Below are positions 1-4,800 of a stretch of 5,377 nucleotides of DNA, piece by piece. The stretch is from Deltaproteobacteria bacterium (lineage in GTDB: Bacteria; Desulfobacterota; DSM-4660; Desulfatiglandales; HGW-15): contig JAFGIC010000446.1 in the NCBI GenBank assembly GCA_016929815.1, positions 1 through 5,377 of the forward strand, given 5' to 3'. How positions within the stretch are numbered: position 1 is the stretch's first letter; each line of letters starts with the position of its first letter. The notes under the pieces are model-generated. The model searched no databases, was not told the DNA's origin, and saw only the letters and a list, made by a program, of their open reading frames with translations. The translations under genes were made by a program, and so were the position numbers.

Positions 1-1146
1 ATAAAAAGGGGACCTGAAACCAGGATCATAGGAATAAATCCGGCTTTCCCTCATTACAATTACGGCCAGGCAGGTCATCGCAAACAAAAAGAGCTGGAAA
101 GAACTCGCCAGCTTTGCTATCCGGGTCGGATTAAAAAACAGAATCGCCAGTATTATTGTTGTTACGGTCAATATTATTGATATAAAAGGCACCCTGTTTT
201 TGTTCAATCTCCTGATATATCTGGGCACAATGTGATCTCTGCTCATTGCAAGAGGGTACCTGGACGCACTCATTGTCCCGGCATTGGCCACGGAAATAAA
301 GGCGAGCATTGCGGCTATGGATAAAAGAATTGTCCCTGTTTTTCCTAGATATGCCCTTGCGGATGAAGCGACCGGGGTTAAATCGCCCTTCAATTGTTCC
401 ATGGGAAGCACGCCCACCATTATTGTTGTTCCAACGGCATAAATTATTATTGTGGTAAAAATCGAAAGGATGACCCCTAACGGAATATTTCTATCAGGAT
501 TACGGACCTCTTCGGAAAGGCTTGCAACCTTTGTAACTCCGGTATAGCTGATATAGACCAAGCCTGCAGTGGATATTATTGAGGACAGCCCCGAGCCCCA
601 AAAATTATCAAAATGACTTTTTTCCAAGTGCGGGATCCCTCCGACCATATAAATTAAAAGCAGGATCAATAGGCATATAACCAATACTGTTTGGAATCTG
701 CCGCTTTTCCTGGTTCCGAACAGATTAATAACCCCTAAAAAAACAGCAAGGCCTATGGAGACAGGGACTATTTGAATCTGAGGGAAGAATAATTCAAGGT
801 AGGCCCCCATCCCGATTAATGCAAAGGCGGCCTTTAAAATTAAGACAAGCCATGTTCCTATGCCCCCTATTGTTCCGAATGCAGGGCCTAACGCCCTGTC
901 CAGAAAATAGAATATCCCCCCGGCCCGTGGCATGGCTGTGGAAAGCTCTATAATACTGAGCATAGCGGGTATAAGGGGAATCGCGGCAATCAGATAGGAT
1001 ACAATAAGCGCAGGGCCTGCCTGTATGGCAGCCAGCCCGGGCAACAGAAAGAAACCCGCGCTCAGTGTGGTGCCTGTCGCTACTGCATAGACATCAAGGA
1101 GGCCCAGTTCCTTTTTAAGTCTCTTGGTTTTGCTCAACTGTTGCAT
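1..1146 (-). CDS. APC-superfamily amino acid permease, C-terminus outside window
   Basis: I translated this frame by hand. It gives 382 codons open to the window edge with no stop. It is an inner-membrane permease of the amino acid/polyamine/organocation type and probably takes up amino acids by cation or proton symport. Evidence: about ten hydrophobic segments (roughly residues 19-40, 48-70, 90-118, 126-144, 151-171, 187-208, 222-247, 270-290, 320-338, 345-366). TM1 carries the Gly/Ser-rich unwound stretch TGTTLSAGFFLLPG. TM6 has YISYTGVTK followed by the family signature EEVRNPDRNIPLG (212-224). The loop after TM8 has ASRYPLAMSRDHIVPRYI (294-311). The visible end, PGFRSPFY, matches the FR-P-YP stretch that precedes the last helices in this family, so roughly two helices are missing. 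Some relatives carry C-terminal UspA-like domains, which cannot be judged here. The ATG at 1146 follows a strong Shine-Dalgarno sequence, GGAGGTGAGG (1156-1165), nine bases upstream. Substrate unknown. Confidence 0.92.
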   Translation of the reverse strand, partial: MQQLSKTKRLKKELGLLDVYAVATGTTLSAGFFLLPGLAAIQAGPALIVSYLIAAIPLIPAMLSIIELSTAMPRAGGIFYFLDRALGPAFGTIGGIGTWLVLILKAAFALIGMGAYLELFFPQIQIVPVSIGLAVFLGVINLFGTRKSGRFQTVLVICLLILLLIYMVGGIPHLEKSHFDNFWGSGLSSIISTAGLVYISYTGVTKVASLSEEVRNPDRNIPLGVILSIFTTIIIYAVGTTIMVGVLPMEQLKGDLTPVASSARAYLGKTGTILLSIAAMLAFISVANAGTMSASRYPLAMSRDHIVPRYIRRLNKNRVPFISIILTVTTIILAILFFNPTRIAKLASSFQLFLFAMTCLAVIVMRESRIYSYDPGFRSPFY

Positions 1147-1204
1147 CAAAACACGCCTCACCTCCAGGTGGCGGACAGGAAATAGAGATCAATATACTAT
1201 TCGT

Positions 1205-1233
1205 ACAATAAATATTTTCACCCGCAAAATCAA
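1205..1233 (-). promoter_or_regulatory. Candidate sigma70 promoter of the permease gene
   Basis: On the minus strand, TTGATT (complement of 1228-1233) is separated by 17 bases from TATTGT (complement of 1205-1210). Each box matches consensus at 4 of 6 positions. Transcription would start near 1198 and give a leader of about 50 bases that contains the strong ribosome binding site. The region is AT-rich and other pairings are possible, for example a TATATT at 1191-1196 with no good -35. The 148-base gap and this signal suggest the permease is transcribed separately from the gene at 1295-2080, but no convincing terminator separates the two. Confidence 0.3.
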
Positions 1234-1294
1234 GAACAAGGATCTCTCCGGTATGCCGGCCATTATTCGAATATTTCCTGATTAAAAATATTTA

Positions 1295-2080
1295 TCAAAA
1301 ACGGGACCGCAATGAAAAACCGATGTTCCTGCCTTTTGTCTCCGGATACCAGCCATAGTATTGATCGGACTTTTGTGAGTCTTTATTAATGCCCTCAAAT
1401 CTATTGGACTCATAGAAAAGAAACAGGGAAATATATTTCATCAATATCGTAGTCTCGAGAAAGACCCCTGTTTTCCCCCTGGGATTCAGGCTGAGATCAA
1501 AATCTCCAATGTGCTTGCTCGTCCAGAAGGGGACTTTGACGCCTCCTGAGATATAAACGTCTTTCATCAGATAGAGCCCCAATCCCGCTCTGCCGTAAAA
1601 ATTGGTCCATATTTCCCTGTAGCCGTACTCCTTGCGAATCAGGTTTATGGAGCGGATCCAGCTGTCGATCCCCAGGCCGCCCACGGCCATCAGAGACTGT
1701 TCATCCGAGGCCAGATTGCACAGGAAGACATTGAAATTTCCATCGAGATTTATTCCGGAATACTTGTTCTTGTCCTTAAAAGCCACTCCCCCTTGGGATT
1801 GCCCTTCATATGCCACGACCCCATAGTATAATTCACCGTCACCGCTGAATGAGGACGATCTCTGTTCCGGGATCAGTTTGTAGCCGATTCCGATAAGCGC
1901 GCCTGACTCTTCAAGGGTTTTACCGTCATTTTGATCGACTTCCTCCAGGCTCAGGAATTGGGCCTTTACATAAACATGTTTTGACATCTTCGCGTAGCTA
2001 GGGCAGATGCAGATCCCCAAGATCAGGAAAAAAATTACGAAGGCAGCTGACGTTCGGCAAATGAATGTTGATCGTTTCAT
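1295..2080 (-). CDS. Exported protein, probable small outer-membrane beta-barrel, family not recognised
   Basis: 261 residues. Residues 1-30 form a signal peptide: basic MKRSTFICR, a hydrophobic core at about 12-25, and a cleavage site after PSYA (A30). Cysteines at 23 and 25 lie near the core but do not make a proper lipobox, so a lipoprotein is unlikely. The mature part alternates amphipathic strands with short turns: VYVKAQFLSL (36-45), ALIGIGYKLI (61-70), ELYYGVVAY (83-91), YSGINLDGNFNVFL (107-120), FYGRAGLGLYL (161-171), DVYISGGVKVPFW (174-186), TGVFLETTILMKYISLFLFYESNRF (within 204-228) and a last strand NIGFSLRSRF ending in Phe. This is the pattern of an 8-10 strand barrel with a C-terminal BAM-recognition residue. 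It could be a structural barrel or a small porin; no catalytic motif is visible. No clear Shine-Dalgarno precedes the ATG at 2080; the start is chosen because it gives the complete signal peptide. Confidence 0.75.
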   Translation of the reverse strand: MKRSTFICRTSAAFVIFFLILGICICPSYAKMSKHVYVKAQFLSLEEVDQNDGKTLEESGALIGIGYKLIPEQRSSSFSGDGELYYGVVAYEGQSQGGVAFKDKNKYSGINLDGNFNVFLCNLASDEQSLMAVGGLGIDSWIRSINLIRKEYGYREIWTNFYGRAGLGLYLMKDVYISGGVKVPFWTSKHIGDFDLSLNPRGKTGVFLETTILMKYISLFLFYESNRFEGINKDSQKSDQYYGWYPETKGRNIGFSLRSRF

Positions 2081-2166
2081 AGAGCATTAACCGTTTGCAA
2101 TAACAATTTGTTTAAAAACAGGAACAGAAATCTTCGGACTGTTTCCAATATGGGAAAAGATGTGGA

Positions 2167-2196
2167 AGAATAATCTCTTTATTGCATCTCGGTCAA
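2167..2196 (-). promoter_or_regulatory. Candidate promoter of the beta-barrel gene
   Basis: On the minus strand, TTGACC (complement of 2191-2196, 5 of 6 to consensus) is followed after 18 bases by TATTCT (complement of 2167-2172, 4 of 6). The start would be near 2160, giving a leader of about 80 bases. It is the best pair I see upstream of this gene, but the -10 is weak. Confidence 0.3.
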
Positions 2197-2428
2197 GAGA
2201 AATGAACTAAAATCTTTTTAACCATGAAACACCCTAAACATACCAAAAGATTTTTATTGGCCCTGATCAACTTGCTATTAAGAATGTTTAGCCTGTCTTC
2301 ATGGAATATAAATTCCGTATATCCTCAAATCTTCTTTTATTGCGTTAAAAATCATTTACCTTTTCCCTGCAGTCATTTTAACCTTATCATAAAATTACGT
2401 CTTTAGATTTAAAACGGGCACCCTGTCA

Positions 2429-2470
2429 GGTTGTTAAGATATCAATCTTTTAATAACCTTTGTCCTTTTT
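2429..2470 (+). terminator. Terminator-like hairpin without an assigned gene
   Basis: GGTTGTTAAGAT (2429-2440) can pair with ATCTT (2445-2449) and AATAACC (2452-2458). The loop is ATCA, there is a two-T bulge, and one pair is G-T. The T-rich stretch TTTGTCC then TTTTTT runs to about 2471. The geometry is that of an intrinsic terminator read on the plus strand, but no confirmed plus-strand gene lies upstream. It may end a small RNA, protect the EF-hand promoter from read-through, or be a chance AT-rich hairpin. Confidence 0.35.
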
Positions 2471-2544
2471 TCTCGGCAATCATCCGGCCTCTGGCCATTG
2501 AATCGCTTATGGATGGAATCGAGATCCCGAGCCTTCGTTTCTAT

Positions 2545-2567
2545 CCACGGAATTGACATTACCGTGG
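2545..2567. repeat. Inverted repeat flanking the -35 box, possible operator
   Basis: CCACGG (2545-2550) and CCGTGG (2562-2567) are perfect inverted arms, 11 bases apart, enclosing TTGACA. With one extra base on the right arm the symmetry extends inward (CCACGGAAT against ATTACCGTGG). A dimeric repressor bound here would block the -35 box. The arms are short, so this is suggestive only. Confidence 0.3.
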
Positions 2568-2581
2568 ATTTTTCGTACATT
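2553..2581 (+). promoter_or_regulatory. Sigma70-like promoter of the EF-hand gene
   Basis: A perfect TTGACA (2553-2558), a 17-base spacer, and TACATT (2576-2581, 4 of 6 to TATAAT). Transcription would begin near 2588 and leave a leader of about 50 bases before the ATG at 2639. This supports the downstream start rather than the longer frame that opens at 2498, because that longer reading would begin upstream of the promoter. Confidence 0.55.
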
Positions 2582-2628
2582 CATTCAATTTACGAATCCT
2601 ATTTTAACACTATCACTGAAAATGTTAT

Positions 2629-2633
2629 GGAGG
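2629..2633 (+). promoter_or_regulatory. Ribosome binding site fixing the EF-hand start
   Basis: GGAGG lies five bases before the ATG at 2639. An in-frame ATG at 2627 overlaps this motif and so cannot use it. The frame opening at 2498 has no such site. This decides the start as 2639, which also places the signal peptide at the very N-terminus. Confidence 0.8.
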
Positions 2634-2638
2634 TAAAG

Positions 2639-3112
2639 ATGCAAATTCATAAGATACTCGGCGTTACAATCATTTGTCTGGCGATTTCAGGTCTATCATT
2701 GGCCCAAACTCAAGGCGGCCATCCCGGTAGCGTTCAAAGCGCTGCTCCCGGCGGTTCACCCCAGGGAGAACAAGGTGCGGCCAAGCTCGATATGACTCCG
2801 GTTTATGCGGCGATGGACACCAATAAGGATGGTTTAGTAAATAAAGAGGAGTGGCTGGCATCCGGCATGACCCAGGATTCCTATGACAAACTCTTTTGCC
2901 TGATGCTGGATAAGGACAAGGACGGAAATCTCACCAAGGCCGATATAATGGGAGCCATTCCAATGTTTGATGTTGACACCAATAAGGATGGAAAGGCATC
3001 TATAGAGGAATTTGTAGAGGCCAATAAAAAGGCGGCAGAGAATATGGCGGGGAGCGGCCAGGGTGGCGCCCCTGGCAGCGGACAGGCAGGCGGCCCCCCG
3101 GCACAGAAATAA
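2639..3112 (+). CDS. Secreted EF-hand calcium-binding protein, three EF loops
   Basis: 157 residues from the ATG at 2639. Residues 1-22 are a signal peptide (MQIHKILG, hydrophobic core, cleavage after LSLA), so the protein is exported to the periplasm or beyond. A Gly/Pro/Gln-rich linker (about 23-47) precedes three EF-hand loops: D60-TNKDGLVNKE-E71, D91-KDKDGNLTKA-D102 and D113-TNKDGKASIE-E124. Loops one and three have the canonical Glu at position 12. Loop two has Asp there, which in EF-hands usually shifts selectivity or affinity, sometimes toward Mg. The C-terminus (about 137-157) is a second Gly/Ala/Pro/Gln tail ending PPAQK. Such proteins are generally calcium sensors or buffers; the partner is unknown. 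It has its own promoter (2553-2581), is followed by a strong hairpin (3173-3195), and so is probably monocistronic. Loops one and three share an exact 17-base DNA repeat. Confidence 0.88.
   Translation: MQIHKILGVTIICLAISGLSLAQTQGGHPGSVQSAAPGGSPQGEQGAAKLDMTPVYAAMDTNKDGLVNKEEWLASGMTQDSYDKLFCLMLDKDKDGNLTKADIMGAIPMFDVDTNKDGKASIEEFVEANKKAAENMAGSGQGGAPGSGQAGGPPAQK
2816..2991 (+). repeat. Exact 17-base direct repeat encoding EF loops one and three
   Basis: GACACCAATAAGGATGG occurs at 2816-2832 and again at 2975-2991, 159 bases (53 codons) apart and in the same frame, encoding DTNKDG each time. Identity at wobble positions suggests a recent internal duplication or gene conversion, not just protein-level constraint. 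The flanking codons are not repeated. Confidence 0.8.
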
Positions 3113-3172
3113 TTCCATATCAAAGACAATCTTTGAATACAATAATATCGACAAGTTATATGAATATATTAG

Positions 3173-3195
3173 GGAGCCTGGAAAACCCAGGCTCC
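3173..3195 (+). terminator. Strong GC hairpin after the EF-hand gene
   Basis: GGAGCCTGG (3173-3181) and CCAGGCTCC (3187-3195) form a perfect nine-base stem with an AAAAC loop, 60 bases after the stop. It is followed by TTGCCTGTG and not a run of T, so it is not a textbook intrinsic terminator on either strand. It could still stop transcription or protect the 3' end of the EF-hand messenger RNA. Confidence 0.5.
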
Positions 3196-3340
3196 TTGCC
3201 TGTGTATCCCTCGGTCGTCCCGCTTTGCATTTAATGGACGATCACTTAAATATTCAAACCTTTCTCAGCAAATTATATCATCCATTTTTTGTGTCTTTCC
3301 TGTGGTTCGTGGTTAAAACTCTATTGAATGAGATATCATA

Positions 3341-3369
3341 TTGACACCAAGATAGGCCTGGCCTATAGT
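3341..3369 (+). promoter_or_regulatory. Strong sigma70 promoter of the methyltransferase block
   Basis: A perfect TTGACA (3341-3346), a 17-base spacer and TATAGT (3364-3369, 5 of 6 to consensus) make this the best promoter in the window. Transcription should start near 3376 and give a leader of about 57 bases. As the genes at 3433-5377 all run the same way with short gaps, it could drive the whole block. Confidence 0.7.
3352..3366. promoter_or_regulatory. Perfect 7-1-7 palindrome in the promoter spacer, likely operator
   Basis: ATAGGCC (3352-3358), a central T, then GGCCTAT (3360-3366). The palindrome fills most of the spacer and covers the first three bases of the -10 box, so a bound dimer would exclude RNA polymerase. 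It contains two GGCC sites and one CCTGG. Many restriction-modification promoters are controlled by the methyltransferase itself or by a controller protein binding symmetric sites. No controller gene is seen in the window, so the regulator is unknown. Confidence 0.5.
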
Positions 3370-3432
3370 TTTAAGAAGAGGCAAGGGCTATTCAATCTGT
3401 TCCATACTTTAATCCGTTTCTTTTAACAGGTT

Positions 3433-4305
3433 ATGATTCAACACGCTTTTAAAGATCAAAAATTCCGGATGCCGGAAGAAGACACCATTAATCCTGGCAT
3501 AGAGGATAAAATCGCATATTCCACTCAAAAAGGTGTGCTCTTTAATGGAGACATCCAGGAGATCCTTCCATTTATAAAAAGCGAATCAATTGATACCGTA
3601 TTTGCTGATCCGCCATTTAACCTCTCAAAGGTCTATGGGGCCGCTGTAAACGACAGCAAATCAGATGAAGAATATATTGCCTGGTGCAGCGCCTGGGTGG
3701 ATGAATGCATCCGCGTGGTTAAACCGGGAGGGGCAATCTTTATCTATAACCTGCCTAAGTGGAACATTATTCTTGGAAATCACCTGACCGAGGCCGGTAT
3801 GATGTTTAGGCACTGGATTGCCGTAAATGTTAAGCTCTCATTGCCTATCCCCGGCAGGCTTTATCCCTCCCATTACAGCCTCCTTTATTACACAAAGGGA
3901 ACTCCAAAGACCTTCAGGAAGGTGCGTACACCTATTGAGACCTGCCGTCATTGCGGCAAGGAGATTAAGGACTATGGCGGACACAGAGGCGCAATGAATC
4001 CCAACGGCGTAAACCTGACCGACGTATGGAATGACATCACCCCGGTAAGGCATCGGAGATTTAAAAGCAGCAAGAGGTCGGCCAATCAACTATCCACAAA
4101 GGTGCTGGAACGGGTCATTCAGATATCAACAAATGAATGCGACCTAGTAATGGACCCATTCGGCGGCAGCGGTACTACTTATGATGTATGCGAAAGGCTT
4201 AACCGCCATTGGATCGGGATAGAGATAGAGAACTGCGAGGTCATCATCGAAAGACTGCAAACAGAGGAGCTGCATCCACATAAATCCGAGGATTATATGG
4301 AATGA
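3433..4305 (+). CDS. Site-specific DNA amino-methyltransferase, probably N6-adenine, beta-type order
   Basis: 290 residues. It transfers a methyl group from S-adenosylmethionine to an exocyclic amino group in a specific DNA site. Motif IV, the catalytic loop, is DPPF at 59-62 in TVFADPPFNLSK. The following VKPGGAIFIYNLPKW (96-110) is the usual strand-turn region. Motif I, the cofactor loop, is DPFGGSGTT at 241-249, followed by WIGIEIE (260-266). Having motif IV before motif I defines the beta order. DPPF favours N6-adenine over N4-cytosine, which more often has SPPY, but N4 is not excluded. The middle (about 160-215) is the likely target-recognition region; it has a CRHC pair (C171, C174), DYGGHRGAMNPNG and DVWNDITPVRH. 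All core motifs are present and the length is normal, so it should be active. A weak AGG sits just before the ATG at 3433; M13 is an alternative start. Recognition sequence unknown. It leads the block and has the strong promoter at 3341-3369. Confidence 0.92.
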   Translation: MIQHAFKDQKFRMPEEDTINPGIEDKIAYSTQKGVLFNGDIQEILPFIKSESIDTVFADPPFNLSKVYGAAVNDSKSDEEYIAWCSAWVDECIRVVKPGGAIFIYNLPKWNIILGNHLTEAGMMFRHWIAVNVKLSLPIPGRLYPSHYSLLYYTKGTPKTFRKVRTPIETCRHCGKEIKDYGGHRGAMNPNGVNLTDVWNDITPVRHRRFKSSKRSANQLSTKVLERVIQISTNECDLVMDPFGGSGTTYDVCERLNRHWIGIEIENCEVIIERLQTEELHPHKSEDYME

Positions 4306-4311
4306 TCATTC
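4300..4311. repeat. 12-base perfect palindrome over the methyltransferase stop codon
   Basis: GAATGATCATTC reads the same on both strands and contains the TGA stop (4303-4305) and a GATC. About one perfect 12-base palindrome is expected by chance in a window this size. It is listed only because it sits at the boundary between the two methyltransferase genes. Confidence 0.25.
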
Positions 4312-4362
4312 TACAGAAGGCGTTTTAATCTTTAATCTATTGCGCATTACATTTTAAAAGGG

Positions 4363-4377
4363 CATATTTAAAATATG
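4363..4377. repeat. 7-1-7 AT palindrome overlapping the start codon of the C5 methyltransferase
   Basis: CATATTT (4363-4369), a central A, AAATATG (4371-4377). The final ATG is the start codon at 4375. Its size and symmetry match the operator-like site at 3352-3366, but the sequence is unrelated. As an RNA it could form a weak hairpin hiding the start; as DNA it could bind a dimer. The AT-rich content makes chance plausible. Confidence 0.25.
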
Positions 4378-4770
4378 ATAAAAACAAAAAAGACTCCTTT
4401 GCCTTACAATTCGTTGACCGACAATGAATCTATATATCGTCTCAGGCGGGCAGGTTTATTGGGCGAAGCCTCCGAGACTTATAAACTCGTGGATCTGTTC
4501 TGCGGCGCTGGCGGACTTACACTCGGTTTTTCACAAATTTTCGGTCAGATATTTCAACCCGTATGGGCAAACGACTTCAATACTTATGCGGCAAAAACAT
4601 ATGCTGAAAATTTCGGGTGCCACTGCACAACCGATGATATATTGGGTATTGTCGAGAACCGTATTAATGAGATCCCCAAAGCCGATGTGGTTATCGGGGG
4701 ACCGCCTTGTCAGGGTTTCAGTTTGTTGAATAAGCAACGAAAAGACGATTTAAGAAATCAACTTTGGCGA

Positions 4771-4783
4771 CTTTTTTACGAGA
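4771..4783. other. Probable recombination junction
   Basis: Left of this point the sequence encodes conserved C5 methyltransferase residues (to LWR) with about 44% GC counted over 4381-4770. From 4801 to the window end I count about 37% GC and unrelated genes. The switch falls in CTTTTTTACGAGAGG, just before a strong ribosome binding site. No insertion-sequence terminal repeat or target duplication is visible, so the mechanism is unknown (illegitimate recombination or deletion). Confidence 0.5.
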
Positions 4784-4791
4784 GGGGGTGA
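4783..4791 (+). promoter_or_regulatory. Ribosome binding site overlapping the truncated gene's stop
   Basis: AGGGGGTGA differs by one base from AGGAGGTGA and ends nine bases before the ATG at 4801. Its last three bases are the TGA stop of the truncated methyltransferase. Ribosomes ending the truncated frame would stop on this site, so translation of the 78-residue gene may be coupled to it. Confidence 0.6.
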
Positions 4792-4800
4792 ACTGGCTCT

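Larger units (their letters stand above)
2081..2638. other. Long divergent intergenic region (558 bases)
   Basis: This region separates the minus-strand barrel gene from the plus-strand EF-hand gene. It is AT-rich on the left. Contents I can support: a minus-strand promoter candidate (2167-2196), an orphan hairpin with a T-tract (2429-2470), and a plus-strand promoter (2553-2581) with an inverted repeat around its -35 box. A 60-codon open frame (2224-2406, plus) has no ribosome binding site and no recognisable homology, so I do not call it a gene. It does end 22 bases before the hairpin, so a small transcript here is conceivable. Confidence 0.6.
3113..3432. other. Intergenic region between EF-hand and methyltransferase genes
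   Basis: 320 bases without a credible gene. It holds the GC hairpin (3173-3195), a second weaker stem (GGTCGTCC 3213-3220 with GGACGATC 3236-3243, one G-T pair, 15-base loop), a GT-rich stretch (3285-3316) of a kind I recall from intergenic DNA of environmental genomes, and the methyltransferase promoter with its palindrome (3341-3369). This is the boundary between the left-hand genes and the modification/restriction block. I see no tRNA, attachment site or transposon end here. Confidence 0.6.
4375..4791 (+). pseudogene. C5-cytosine DNA methyltransferase, 3'-truncated
   Basis: 138 codons, where whole enzymes of this family usually exceed 300. The family transfers methyl to carbon 5 of cytosine through a covalent cysteine intermediate. 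Present: motif I LVDLFCGAGGLTLGF (38-52), the motif II region WANDFNTYAAKTYAENF (64-80), and motif IV DVVIGGPPCQGFS (104-116) with catalytic C112, followed by the usual DDLRNQLWR (124-132). After W131-R132 family resemblance stops and the frame ends LFYERG-stop. Motif VI (ENV), motif VIII, the target-recognition domain and motifs IX-X are absent. I looked in the other two plus-strand frames after 4770 and saw no continuation, so a simple frameshift does not explain it. It is almost certainly inactive alone. The start is the ATG at 4375, 69 bases after the upstream methyltransferase, with only a weak AGGG 12 bases upstream. An alternative is the first half of a split methyltransferase, with the rest outside the window. 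Confidence 0.85.

Noticed and set aside
1270..1292. AATATTT/AAATATT inverted repeat after the barrel gene as a terminator
   Set aside because: The stem is entirely A-T and no T-tract follows on the minus strand, so it is not a credible intrinsic terminator.
1632..1826. Plus-strand 64-codon frame opposite the barrel gene
   Set aside because: Antisense shadow of a gene with a clear signal peptide and strand pattern; no family resemblance.
2224..2406. 60-codon plus-strand frame starting MKHPKHTKRFLL
   Set aside because: No ribosome binding site, no recognised family, and AT-rich composition that yields hydrophobic residues by chance. Noted only in connection with the hairpin that follows.
2498..2638. 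N-terminal extension of the EF-hand frame
   Set aside because: It begins upstream of the TTGACA/TACATT promoter, lacks a ribosome binding site, and would bury the signal peptide 47 residues inside the protein.
2834..3344. Several overlapping frames on both strands across the EF-hand gene and its downstream region
   Set aside because: They are antisense or shifted readings of the EF-hand codons and the GC hairpin region. The EF loops, signal peptide and ribosome binding site fix the real frame.
3838..4089. Minus-strand 83-codon frame inside the amino-methyltransferase
   Set aside because: Antisense to conserved methyltransferase sequence; no recognisable protein features.
4424..4737. Frames on both strands overlapping the truncated C5 methyltransferase
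   Set aside because: Shadows of the frame carrying DLFCGAGG and PPCQGFS.
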